Assembly: GCA_937943045.1 (NCBI GenBank)
Contig: CALEBN010000058.1
Location: forward strand, 1 to 52,617
Reading direction: 5' to 3'
Origin: an uncultured Collinsella sp.
GTDB taxonomy: Bacteria > Actinomycetota > Coriobacteriia > Coriobacteriales > Coriobacteriaceae
Length of the DNA stretch: 52,617 nucleotides
Below, one piece after another: positions 8,826 through 16,633 of the stretch (position 1 is its first letter; each line of letters opens with the position of its first letter). The notes beneath the pieces are model-generated. The model was not told the origin of the DNA and did no database searches. It worked only from the letters and a program-made list of their open reading frames with translations. The translations under genes were made by a program, and so were the position numbers.

Positions 8826-8937
8826 TGAAAGGTTCTTTCATTACCGTAAACGGTCGATGAAAGTTTACCATCAACTATTGAAACGGCAAGGTGTATCTTG
8901 TAATTGAAAATGCCCGTATACTACGACATTACAAAAC
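8826..8937. promoter_or_regulatory. Divergent control region of fruA and the RpiR-type regulator
   Basis: The 273-bp gap between the divergent genes holds a perfect dyad TGAAAG-GTT-CTTTCA (8826-8840), a smaller dyad ACCG-TAAA-CGGT (8843-8854), and a TATACT -10-like box on the plus strand (8932-8937) about 35 bases upstream of the regulator start, with no good -35 box. The dyads are plausible operators for the SIS-domain regulator. This is inference from position and symmetry. Confidence 0.4.
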
Positions 8938-8971
8938 AAGTCCGATTTTCATGCCAGCCAGGAGCCATCCC

Positions 8972-9829
8972 ATGTCCGATAGCAGCAAGAGCGCACTCTC
9001 CCTTATTAGTATGCACAGGGGGTACAGCGAGTCCGAGCAACGCATTGTCGACTATATCCTAGAGCACCAGTCCGAGGCCCCGCGTCTGACAGCCGCCCAG
9101 CTTTCGCGCGCAGCCGCAACCTCCGAGGCCACCGTATCGCGCTTCTGCCGCAAACTAGGTTTTGGCAGCTTTCGCAGTTTTCAGTTTTCGCTGGCGCGCG
9201 ATCTGGAAAGCCAGCGCAATGAAGGCCTCACCGACGAGGTCTCGCTCGACAATATGGAGCAGAGCCTCAAGAATATTCTCGCTGCCAAGGTCAGCGAACT
9301 CAATGCGACTATCGATGGCATTGATCACGACACGCTGACAGCCGTCGTGCACGCGTTTAAGAACGCAGGGGCTATCGAGTTTGCAGCCGTAGGCAACACC
9401 AACGCCGTCGCACTCGACGCGACGTTTAAGTTTTCGCAGCTGGGCCTTCGCTGTATGGCAAGCACCATCAGCGAGACCTCGATTGGTTTTGCGCTTACGC
9501 TGCGCCCCGGAGATGTCATCGTGCTGATCTCGAACTCCGGCAAGTCGCGTCGACTGAATCGCATGGCAAAAGCGGCTCGCGGCTGTGGCGCCACCGTTGT
9601 CGTCATCAGCAGCGACAGCAAGTCGCCGCTTGCTCGCCTGGCCGACTACACCTTTAATACCGTGAACCACGAGGCACTGCTCACCACTGGTGACTTTGCG
9701 TTCTCCAAGATGAGCGCCACGATGATCATCGAGGTTATCTACAACTTCCTGCTGCCCGAGATTGAAGACGCCCGAGAGCACATCAGCTTCTACGAGGAGC
9801 TCATCCAGCCGGATAAGGTCGTGGAGTAG
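8972..9829 (+). CDS. RpiR-family transcriptional regulator (HTH + SIS domain)
   Basis: The protein (285 aa) has an N-terminal helix-turn-helix (about 30-70, with TSEATVSRFCRKLGF) and a C-terminal SIS sugar-phosphate-binding domain (about 120-255, with a VLISNSGKSRRL motif). Regulators of this family respond to phosphorylated sugars. Here fructose-1-phosphate or a downstream metabolite is the natural candidate because the fructose permease is divergent from it. Start: two upstream in-frame ATGs exist, but CAGGAG at 8959-8964 points to the ATG at 8972. Control of a fructose operon by RpiR rather than a DeoR- or LacI-type repressor is notable. Activator or repressor cannot be decided from sequence. 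Confidence 0.88.
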   Translation: MSDSSKSALSLISMHRGYSESEQRIVDYILEHQSEAPRLTAAQLSRAAATSEATVSRFCRKLGFGSFRSFQFSLARDLESQRNEGLTDEVSLDNMEQSLKNILAAKVSELNATIDGIDHDTLTAVVHAFKNAGAIEFAAVGNTNAVALDATFKFSQLGLRCMASTISETSIGFALTLRPGDVIVLISNSGKSRRLNRMAKAARGCGATVVVISSDSKSPLARLADYTFNTVNHEALLTTGDFAFSKMSATMIIEVIYNFLLPEIEDAREHISFYEELIQPDKVVE

Positions 9830-9849
9830 ACTTTATAGGGAGTCGTTAG

Positions 9850-10037
9850 TTGCTTGTCGCATGAAACTATGCCGATTTACTACGATGAAATCGCAATGTG
9901 TGACCACATCGTGTTTTAAAAGAAAACCGCAGGGGTTCTACCTGCGGTTTTCTTTTTACAATTTTAGCTGTGCTCGAGCTACGCCGATTCATCGTAGTAA
10001 ACCGGCATAGTTTTTGACGGTCAAGCCAGACAAGCAA
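9850..10037. repeat. 188-bp imperfect palindrome between the regulator gene and recN
   Basis: Outer arms TTGCTTGTC (9850-9858) and GACAAGCAA (10029-10037) are exact complements. Inner arms 9864-9888 and 9989-10013 match at 24 of 25 positions, and pairing continues for four more bases after a one-base bulge. A separate strong terminator hairpin sits in the middle (9917-9956). The inner arm reads like a conserved 25-base unit placed twice in opposite orientation around a shared terminator. Confidence 0.8.
9917..9956. terminator. Bidirectional terminator between converging genes
   Basis: A 16-bp stem (9917-9932 with 9941-9956) has A-rich and T-rich flanks on both sides, so it can stop transcription of the regulator gene from the left and of recN from the right. 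The two genes converge here. Confidence 0.85.
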
Positions 10038-10091
10038 GTGGCGGTGCAACAATTGCTGATATTTTGTCCCCGCCAACACTGTCAGCTCGTT

Positions 10092-11720
10092 CTAACCTCG
10101 AGCCTCTTCCAACATCTGCTTGGCATGTGCCAGGCTTGCCTCAGATTGATCGCCACTCAGCATACGGGCGATCTCTGCGATGCGAGCGTCCCCGGCCACC
10201 TCATCCAGATGCGTCTGGGGAACGTCGCCGGGCTCTTTGCTCACCACGTAGTGTTTGTCGGCCATGACAGCGACCTGCGCCAGGTGGGTTACGACAATCA
10301 CCTGATGCGTAGCGGCGAGATCTGCCAGCACGCTCGCGAGGGCACGTGCTGTAGAGCCGCCGACACCGGCATCGACCTCGTCGAACACCAGCGTATCCAC
10401 GCCGTCCGCGTTACCGAGAACGACCTTGCTCGCCAGCATGACGCGGCTCAGCTCGCCGCCCGACGCAATGCGGCGCAGGGGGCGTGGCGTCAATCCGGCA
10501 CCACTGCGATATAAAAGCTCGTAGCTCGAAGGGCCCGCCGGCGTCCACTCGGCACGCGGAAGATCGCGCGACTCCCAAACGAGCTCGGCGCCGCCCATCT
10601 CCAGGCGCGCCATCTGACGACCAACCTCGTGACAAAAACGCGGGGCTGCCGTATTGCGCGCACGCTTGAGCGCCTTGGCGGCGGCGAACAGTTCGTGCTC
10701 CGCCGCGCCAAGCGCTTCGCGTGCCTTCTTTATCTGCGCATCACCATCATCGACTAGGGACAGCAGCTCTTGTGAGCGATCGCACATGGCAAAGACATCG
10801 TCCATGGTGGGCCCCCACTGACGCAGTAGGGCCTTAAGATCGGAATAGCGCTCGCGCATACGAGCCAGCTCGCGCGGATCGAAGGCGACCCCATCGCGAT
10901 AGGTACGCAGCTCGCTGGCACAATCCTCAAGCGAAATGCAGGCATCCGAAAGCGCATCGGCAATGTCGCCCAGCTTGCGATCGACGGCAGCCATGCGGGA
11001 AAGCTCCGCCACGGCACTGTTCACGGCATCGAGTGCTCCCCCTTCGGCAGCAAGCATCGCATGGGCCTCGTTGGCCGTCGCCACCAACACCTCGGCGTGC
11101 TCCGAACGCGGCAGCAGCTCCTCGAGTTCCTCGTACTCGCCTGGCTTGGGGTCGACCTCGGTGATACGCTCGAGAGCAAAACGCGCTTCCTCGACGCGAC
11201 TCCCCTGCGCGCGTGAGGCTTCCTCCACACGGCGAAGCTCCTTGGCGGCGGCACGCGAAGCCTTAAAGCAGGTGCGATACTTCCCGAGCGCCTCAAGCGC
11301 CGCGCGCCCAGCCCAAGCATCGACCATGGCAACGTGGTGCGCCGGGTCGAGCAGGCGCTGGTGCTCGTGCTGACCGCAAAGATCCATCATCACACCGACG
11401 CGCTCCGAAAGTTCGCGCACGCTGGCGATGCGGCCGTCAATTTTTACACGGCTGCGGCCCTCGGCAGAAAGGCTGCGCTGCACGGTGACGCCCTCCGTGT
11501 CATGCGGGCCATCAAACAGGCGCGCCTCGACGCTGGCAAGTGCCTCGCCCTCGCGCACCGTCGACGAATCCGCGCGCTCGCCCAAAATGAGCTTGAGTGC
11601 CGAGAGCAGCGCGGTCTTACCGGCGCCGGTTTCTCCAGTCAGAACCGTTAGACCCGTGCTCGGAACCAACGTCGCCTCGCGAATGAGTGCAATGTTGGAA
11701 ACCTGCAGCTCATCGATCAT
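10092..11720 (-). CDS. recN: DNA repair protein RecN
   Basis: RecN is an SMC-like ATPase that acts at double-strand breaks. The 542-aa protein is close to the usual length of about 550. Seen: Walker A GETGAGKT at residues 29-36, a central coiled-coil half, an ABC signature-like SGGELSRVMLA, and Walker B VFDEVDAGVGG near the C terminus. Start: GGAG six bases before the ATG at 11720. The start overlaps the end of nadK by 11 bp, so the two are co-translated. It is the last gene of the leftward housekeeping run and is followed by the palindrome/terminator at 9850-10037. Confidence 0.95.
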   Translation of the reverse strand: MIDELQVSNIALIREATLVPSTGLTVLTGETGAGKTALLSALKLILGERADSSTVREGEALASVEARLFDGPHDTEGVTVQRSLSAEGRSRVKIDGRIASVRELSERVGVMMDLCGQHEHQRLLDPAHHVAMVDAWAGRAALEALGKYRTCFKASRAAAKELRRVEEASRAQGSRVEEARFALERITEVDPKPGEYEELEELLPRSEHAEVLVATANEAHAMLAAEGGALDAVNSAVAELSRMAAVDRKLGDIADALSDACISLEDCASELRTYRDGVAFDPRELARMRERYSDLKALLRQWGPTMDDVFAMCDRSQELLSLVDDGDAQIKKAREALGAAEHELFAAAKALKRARNTAAPRFCHEVGRQMARLEMGGAELVWESRDLPRAEWTPAGPSSYELLYRSGAGLTPRPLRRIASGGELSRVMLASKVVLGNADGVDTLVFDEVDAGVGGSTARALASVLADLAATHQVIVVTHLAQVAVMADKHYVVSKEPGDVPQTHLDEVAGDARIAEIARMLSGDQSEASLAHAKQMLEEARG

Positions 11721-12570
11721 GACGCACTCCGTAGAACACGCGGCTCACCGAGTTATAGAAACTCTCGGGGCCGTAATCCAGCAGCAGCACATCGCCGGGA
11801 CCACGGCGCACAGCCACGCTCTCGACCGTGCCATCGCAGGTAATAAACTGTCCATCGATGGCGATCGCCGGAACGCTTGGGCGATCATCGGACATAAAGA
11901 TCTCCACTACATCGCTCGGCGAGGTCAAAAAAGCGCGAGCCTGAATGGTATGCGGGGCGATGGGCACGCATACCATTCCCGTGTAATCGGGGCTGACGAT
12001 AGGGCCGCCGGCGGAAAGCGCGTAGCCGGTGGAGCCGGTCGCCGTCGATACGACCACGCCGTCGCCGCGCAGGCGGTCGATATGATGGCCGGACACCGTG
12101 ATATCGAACTCGACCATATCGGACAGGGGCCCGCGCGTAAGCGCCATATCGTTGAGAGCAAACGTGCGCACAACATCCTTCGTACCGTCTTCGCGAACCG
12201 AAACGATATCGGCGGCGATGGTGGCGCGGCGGCTCACATGGAGCTCGCCGGACAGGGCATCGCTCACGACCTGCAAAATGTCGCGCTCCTCGGGGCTCGC
12301 GGCCGTCAAAAAACCCAAATGACCATAGGAAAGACCCAAAATGGGAATCTCACGGTAGTTGAGAATGCGGGCGGCACGCAGCAGCGTGCCGTCGCCGCCG
12401 AGCGTAATAACCAAGTCGGCATCGTCAACATCGGGCGCGCTCTGAATCTTAGAGCGCTGGTCGGCAGCCCATGCGACCTCGTAACCTTGGCGCGAAAGCC
12501 AAAGCTCGAGCATCAGGCCGCTCTCGACCGCCTCTTGCTTGTAGTAATTGGGAACCAGAAAGACCTTCAT
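11710..12570 (-). CDS. nadK: NAD kinase
   Basis: The enzyme phosphorylates NAD to NADP in the cytosol. The protein has 286 aa. Seen: the GGDGT motif at residues 58-62, the ND variant of the NE/D motif (LNDMALTRG), and the glycine-rich TATGSTGYALSAGGP segment, all diagnostic. The start ATG at 12570 overlaps the tlyA stop by 4 bp (ATGA), so translation is likely coupled; there is no strong ribosome binding site of its own. The order tlyA-nadK-recN is a well-known conserved cluster in Gram-positive bacteria. Confidence 0.95.
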   Translation of the reverse strand: MKVFLVPNYYKQEAVESGLMLELWLSRQGYEVAWAADQRSKIQSAPDVDDADLVITLGGDGTLLRAARILNYREIPILGLSYGHLGFLTAASPEERDILQVVSDALSGELHVSRRATIAADIVSVREDGTKDVVRTFALNDMALTRGPLSDMVEFDITVSGHHIDRLRGDGVVVSTATGSTGYALSAGGPIVSPDYTGMVCVPIAPHTIQARAFLTSPSDVVEIFMSDDRPSVPAIAIDGQFITCDGTVESVAVRRGPGDVLLLDYGPESFYNSVSRVFYGVRHDR

Positions 12571-13379
12571 AGCGTTGCAGCTTTCTCGCTCAAAACCGAT
12601 ACCTGGGATTGAAGCTCATCGTCGGTGCGTTCGCCGGGTGCAAACCTCGTGCCGTACAGGAAAAACTCAACGTTGCCCTTGGCGCCGTGGATGGGCGACA
12701 CGCACACGTCGAGCGGGAACAGGCCCTTGGCGGCAAAGAGCTCAATCGCCGCCGTGAGCGTATCGCGACGGACGGCGGGGTCGGTCACGATACCGCCCTC
12801 GCCCACCAGCGCAGCCGGCGCCTCAAACTGCGGCTTTACGAGCGTGCAAAACGAACCCGAAGGCTTCAGGCACGCCAGCACGGCGTCGATGACATTCGCG
12901 ATACTCGTAAACGACACATCGCACACGGCCAGGTCGATAGCGCCGCCGTAGCCGAGCTCGGGCAACTGCGTCACATTAGTGCGCTCGTGGAGCGTCACGC
13001 GATCGTCTTGGCGCAGCGACCAATCAAACTGAGCGCGACCCACATCGACCGAAACGACTGGTGCGGCGCCGCGCTTGAGCAGGCAATCGGTAAAGCCGCC
13101 CGTGGAGCATCCCACGTCGAGGCAGGCAAGGCCCGTGGGATCGATACAAAACGCATCGAGCGCGCCCTCGAGCTTGAGCCCGCCGCGCCCAACGTAGGGA
13201 ATACGACCCTTCACGTGCAACGGCAGGCCCGGCGTCACCTTAAGGCCCGGCGAGGTCAAACGCTCGCCGCCACTCGAGACCAAGCCGGCCATAAGAGTGC
13301 GAAGGGCATCCGCGCGATCGGCGCAGATGCCCTGTGAAATCAGTTCGTCATCAAGACGCACACGTTTCATGAATGCCAT
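12567..13379 (-). CDS. tlyA: TlyA family rRNA (cytidine-2'-O)-methyltransferase
   Basis: TlyA methylates ribose of cytidines in 16S and 23S rRNA; in mycobacteria loss of this gives capreomycin resistance (known for the family). The protein (270 aa) has an N-terminal S4 RNA-binding domain (about 1-65) and an FtsJ-like methyltransferase domain with the SAM motif DVGCSTGGF at 88-96 and later DVSF and LVKPQFE motifs. Start: the ATG at 13379 overlaps the xseB stop as TGATG; an in-frame ATG at 13370 and a TTG at 13382 are alternatives and none has a clear binding site. Annotations of close homologues as hemolysin are historical. Confidence 0.92.
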   Translation of the reverse strand: MAFMKRVRLDDELISQGICADRADALRTLMAGLVSSGGERLTSPGLKVTPGLPLHVKGRIPYVGRGGLKLEGALDAFCIDPTGLACLDVGCSTGGFTDCLLKRGAAPVVSVDVGRAQFDWSLRQDDRVTLHERTNVTQLPELGYGGAIDLAVCDVSFTSIANVIDAVLACLKPSGSFCTLVKPQFEAPAALVGEGGIVTDPAVRRDTLTAAIELFAAKGLFPLDVCVSPIHGAKGNVEFFLYGTRFAPGERTDDELQSQVSVLSEKAATL

Positions 13380-13645
13380 CAACCATTCGTATCCGGAGAC
13401 GCGGCCTGGCTATCCTTGGATTCGTTTGCCGCATCCTCATCGTATTCCTGCTCGAGCTTATCGGCCTCACGAGGCGTCAGCTCAAACTTGTCGACCATAT
13501 CGACCGCACGGGAGCCCAGCTCGATCGCCTCGTCAAACAGATCGAGCGAACGCTCCAGGGACGTATCCTTGGAGCGAACGGTCGCGATAATCTGGTCCAA
13601 GCGGTCCGAGATCTCGTCGAAGTTGCGGACGGAACCCTCTGGCAT
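13379..13645 (-). CDS. xseB: Exodeoxyribonuclease VII small subunit
   Basis: The 88-aa protein fits the XseB family: an N-terminal FDEISDRLDQII segment followed by a helical pair with LERSLDLFDEAIELG. In the family several XseB chains bind one XseA to form the single-strand exonuclease. The C-terminal 25 residues are acidic and probably disordered. XseA, which usually lies directly upstream, is absent here; nusB takes that place, 2 bp away. XseA must lie elsewhere in the genome or be missing. Confidence 0.85.
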   Translation of the reverse strand: MPEGSVRNFDEISDRLDQIIATVRSKDTSLERSLDLFDEAIELGSRAVDMVDKFELTPREADKLEQEYDEDAANESKDSQAASPDTNG

Positions 13646-13647
13646 GG

Positions 13648-14232
13648 CTACTCCTCGACGGTACCGGTCTCGACCTCGGCGACCTCGGCATCCTCGTCGA
13701 GAACGCCGGCCGCAGCCTGAGCGGCGGCAACCTTGGCGGCAGCCTCAGCGGCCTGGGCCTCCTCGCGGGCACGGTCCTCGGCCAGCAAATCCTGATACAG
13801 GTCCTCGCCCGGCAGCTCCTCGCTACGAGCGATCTTGCCCAGCACGCCGTTGACAAACGACGCGGACTGGTCGGTGCCATAGGCCTTGGCAAGCTCGACT
13901 GCCTCGTTGATCACGATGGCGTCCGAGACCTCCTCGTCGGTAAGGAAACGCATCTCATAGACGGCGATACGCAGCAGATTGCGGTCGGCACCGGGCATAC
14001 GCATAAGATCCCAGTTCTTGGCGACGGAGCGCAGGGCGCAGTCGATGCGGTCGATGTGCTCGTAGGCACCGCGGCACAGCTCCAGCGCGTAGGGGTCGAG
14101 GGGACCCTTCGAGATCAGGAAATCGCCCTCGAGGACGCGCTCGAGCGGGCTGTCCGTGGCCTCGGCCTGGAACAGCAGCTGCAGCGCCTGACTGCGGGCA
14201 AGCGTACGCCCGCGATAAACCTTAAGGCTCAA
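13648..14232 (-). CDS. nusB: Transcription antitermination factor NusB with acidic C-terminal tail
   Basis: NusB joins NusE (S10) in the rRNA antitermination complex. The all-helical NusB domain covers about residues 5-145 (RSQALQLLFQAE near the start, then INEAVELAKAYG and SFVNGVLGKIA). The remaining 45-50 residues are Ala/Glu-rich, unlike the usual protein of about 140 aa. Start: a TTG at 14232, chosen because AGGAG lies six bases upstream inside the tail of the Asp23-family gene; no ATG with a site is closer. It sits between the Asp23-family gene and xseB with gaps of 2-3 bp. Confidence 0.93.
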   Translation of the reverse strand: MSLKVYRGRTLARSQALQLLFQAEATDSPLERVLEGDFLISKGPLDPYALELCRGAYEHIDRIDCALRSVAKNWDLMRMPGADRNLLRIAVYEMRFLTDEEVSDAIVINEAVELAKAYGTDQSASFVNGVLGKIARSEELPGEDLYQDLLAEDRAREEAQAAEAAAKVAAAQAAAGVLDEDAEVAEVETGTVEE

Positions 14233-14235
14233 AGG

Positions 14236-14598
14236 TTACTCCTTGGGGAAAACGAGGCCATCGATGCAAACGTCAACGCGCTCGACCTCGACGCCCACCT
14301 GGGCGTCGATGGCGGCAACAACGGCGGCGCGAACGGCCTCGGCGAGTTTCTTGAACGGATAGCCAAAGAACACCACGACGCGCACGGTAAGCGCAAGCTT
14401 GTCGCCGATGACCTCGGCCTCGACCGCCGGCTCGGAAGCCGGGGCCTTGGACGAAAGCATCATGGAGACAAGGTTGGTGGCAAGGTCCTTGACGCCCACG
14501 GAGGCGATGCCCTCGACATCCGTGACGGCGCGCGAGACGATGGCGGTCAGAACATCGGGCGAAATGCCGATGCCGTCAATCTTGATTTCCTGGGGCAT
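14236..14598 (-). CDS. Asp23/Gls24 family envelope stress protein
   Basis: The 120-aa protein fits the Asp23/Gls24 (YloU-like) family: ISPDVLTAIVSRAVTDVEG at the N terminus, then a beta-rich core ending in VRVVVFFGYPFKKLAEAVR and the closing EVERVDVCIDGLVF. Family members attach near the membrane and are linked to envelope stress; their biochemical role is unsettled. Start: AGGAGG four bases before the ATG at 14598. Position between efp and nusB is the common one in Gram-positive bacteria. No membrane anchor is present in this protein. Confidence 0.88.
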   Translation of the reverse strand: MPQEIKIDGIGISPDVLTAIVSRAVTDVEGIASVGVKDLATNLVSMMLSSKAPASEPAVEAEVIGDKLALTVRVVVFFGYPFKKLAEAVRAAVVAAIDAQVGVEVERVDVCIDGLVFPKE

Positions 14599-14622
14599 GA
14601 GTCCTCCTAGAAGAGTTGGTTG

Positions 14623-15186
14623 CTAGACGCGGGAGACGAACTTGCCGTCGCGGGTGTCAACCTTAATGACCTCGCCCTCGTTGAGGTACATGGGGACCTG
14701 GATGACAGCGCCGGTGTCGATGGTGGCGGGCTTGGTGGAACCCTGGACGGTATCGCCCTTGAAGCCCGGGTCGGTCTGGACGATGGTGGTCTCGATGAAC
14801 ATCGGCGGGGTCACGCCCATGAGCTCGTCGTCGGCGAAGAGCAGCTGGCAGGTGTCATTCTCGCGCAGCCACTTGGCGTTCTCGCCCACCATATCCTCGG
14901 GAACGGGAACCTGCTCGTAGGACTCGTTATCCATGAAGATGTAGTCGGCGCCGTCGTTGTAGAGGTACTGGAACTCACGGGTGGTGAGCATGACGCTCTC
15001 GAACTTGGTGCCGGCGTTGCAGGTGTTCTCGACGACGCGGCCGCTCTTGATGTCGCGGGTCTTGTAGCGCACGAAAGCGCCGCCCTTGCCCGGCTTGACG
15101 TGCTGGAACTCGACGATGGTGTAGACCTTGTCCTTAATGCGGAGACCGAGGCCGTTCTTGAAGTCGGCGGTAGAGATGGTAGGCAT
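14623..15186 (-). CDS. efp: Translation elongation factor P
   Basis: EF-P relieves ribosome stalling at polyproline stretches. The 187-aa protein has all three beta-barrel domains and is full length. The tip of domain I reads KPGKGGAF with Lys34 at the position that is modified in many bacteria; no modification gene (epmA/B) is visible nearby, so the modification state is unknown. Start: ATG at 15186 preceded by AAAGGT. Its promoter is probably at 15244-15249. Confidence 0.96.
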   Translation of the reverse strand: MPTISTADFKNGLGLRIKDKVYTIVEFQHVKPGKGGAFVRYKTRDIKSGRVVENTCNAGTKFESVMLTTREFQYLYNDGADYIFMDNESYEQVPVPEDMVGENAKWLRENDTCQLLFADDELMGVTPPMFIETTIVQTDPGFKGDTVQGSTKPATIDTGAVIQVPMYLNEGEVIKVDTRDGKFVSRV

Positions 15187-15243
15187 AGCGACCTTTCTTG
15201 TTATTGGCTAGACGCACAAACGTCCAAATTACATACGAGCGAA

Positions 15244-15249
15244 ATTATA
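15244..15249 (-). promoter_or_regulatory. Candidate -10 box of the efp promoter
   Basis: A perfect TATAAT lies on the minus strand 58 bases upstream of the efp start and just downstream of the terminator of the pepQ-like gene, where a new promoter is expected. No good -35 box stands 16-18 bases away, so confidence is limited. Confidence 0.45.
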
Positions 15250-15280
15250 CACTTGCATGCGGCGCCTACGGCGTGCGCAT

Positions 15281-15323
15281 AAAAAGAGAACGCGGGACGC
15301 CCGAATCATTCCGAACGCCCCGC
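15281..15323 (-). terminator. Rho-independent terminator after the aminopeptidase P-family gene
   Basis: An 8-bp GC-rich stem (15292-15299 with 15316-15323, one G-U pair) is followed by GTTCTCTTTTT on the minus strand, 48 bases past the stop at 15371. Confidence 0.7.
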
Positions 15324-15370
15324 CTCCAAAGTGGACTTTTGGGACATGCCCTAAATTCTGCCGGAGTGGA

Positions 15371-16501
15371 TTAGCAATCGATAATGTGAAGGTCATGCGG
15401 GGTCTTGGTGAAGGGCTCATAGCCATTCTCGGTGACGACGCCGTAGTCCTCCAGGCGCACGCCGCCCACGCCGGGCAGGTACACGCCGGGCTCCATGGTG
15501 ATAACCGAGCCGACCTCGATGATATTCTTGCTGCGGTTGAAGTTGGGCAGCTCGTGGATATCGATACCCACGCCGTGGCCCAGACCATGGTTGTAGTAAT
15601 CGCCATAGCCGGCATCGCCGATGATCTTCTTGGAAAGCTTGAAAATGTCGTTGCCCTCGACGCCCGGATGGATAGCGGCGACGCACTCCTCGTGGGTGCG
15701 GCGCACGAGCGCGTACAGGTCAAGCTGCTCCTGGGTGGGCTCGCCCATCACGACGGTACGAGTCATGTCGGAACGGTAGTCGCAGTAGCCCGCGCCGTAG
15801 TCCATCAGGACAAAATCACCCTTCTCGATCACACGATCGCTCGGGACGGCATGAGGGTTGGCGGTGTTGGGACCGCTCGCGACGATGGAGCCAAAGGCCA
15901 GGCTGTCGGCACCGTTGGCGAACATAAAGTTCTCGAGCTCGTTGCGGACCTGCTTCTCAGTCATACCGGGCTTAATAAAACCGAGCATGTGCTGGAAGGC
16001 GGCATCGGTGATCGACTGCGCATGACGCATGAGCTCGATCTCCTCGGCATCCTTGATGGCGCGCATTTTGCGGATGTCATCATGCATCAGCGGCAGCATG
16101 CAGGCGACGGAGCGGTCCTCCAGACCACGCTGGATACCCTGGTAGAAGTTAATCTGCATGTCATCCTCGACGGCGCAGACGCGGCACTTGTTGGCCGCGA
16201 TCTTGCCGGCGACCCAGCCGGGAATGGTGCCCTCGTCCATGTCGTAGACCCAGGGGCTGCCGGCGGGCGTGTTCTCCTCAAAGCTGTTGAGATAGCGCGA
16301 GTCGGTGTGGAACAGGCACTGGTCGGCCGTAATAAACGCGGCGTGCGGGAACTCGAAGGTGTAGTCGAAGACGCCCTTCACGCCCGTGAGCCAACGGAGG
16401 TTGGCCTCGTCGCGCACGACGATGGCGTCGTAGCCGCGCTCGACCATCAGGGCACGGACACGCTCAATACGACCGGCAGGGCCGGCAGCAAACTCTGACA
16501 T
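15371..16501 (-). CDS. M24-family Xaa-Pro aminopeptidase/dipeptidase
   Basis: A cytosolic dinuclear-metal peptidase that cleaves peptides next to proline (376 aa). An N-terminal creatinase-like domain (about 1-140) precedes the pita-bread catalytic domain. All five metal ligands are visible: D234, D245, H309 (HGLGH), E337 (TMEPG) and E351. Start: AAAGGA six bases before the ATG at 16501. Its place directly upstream of efp, here separated by a terminator, is the usual one in Gram-positive genomes. Whether it is PepP- or PepQ-like cannot be settled by eye. Confidence 0.92.
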   Translation of the reverse strand: MSEFAAGPAGRIERVRALMVERGYDAIVVRDEANLRWLTGVKGVFDYTFEFPHAAFITADQCLFHTDSRYLNSFEENTPAGSPWVYDMDEGTIPGWVAGKIAANKCRVCAVEDDMQINFYQGIQRGLEDRSVACMLPLMHDDIRKMRAIKDAEEIELMRHAQSITDAAFQHMLGFIKPGMTEKQVRNELENFMFANGADSLAFGSIVASGPNTANPHAVPSDRVIEKGDFVLMDYGAGYCDYRSDMTRTVVMGEPTQEQLDLYALVRRTHEECVAAIHPGVEGNDIFKLSKKIIGDAGYGDYYNHGLGHGVGIDIHELPNFNRSKNIIEVGSVITMEPGVYLPGVGGVRLEDYGVVTENGYEPFTKTPHDLHIIDC

Positions 16502-16525
16502 GCAGATTCCTTTCTTCTTGTCCTC

Positions 16526-16597
16526 AAAAAGAGCGGGACGGGCCTCGATCGGAAGACAGATTCGCACGCGATCCGCAACCGATTGAAAACCCGTCCC
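16526..16597 (-). terminator. Extended hairpin with T-tract between the aroB-like gene and the peptidase gene
   Basis: On the minus strand GGGACGGG (16590-16597) pairs with CCCGTCCC (16535-16542). A smaller ATCGG/CCGAT stem lies inside, and GCTCTTTTT follows. This looks like the terminator of the upstream aroK/aroB-like operon or an attenuator in the leader of the peptidase gene, whose start is 25 bases further on. A TTGACA element at 16623-16628 could be the -35 box of a promoter that would place the hairpin in the leader. Confidence 0.6.
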
Positions 16598-16633
16598 TCA
16601 AAATGATACGAAAGACGATGGATGTCAATAAAG

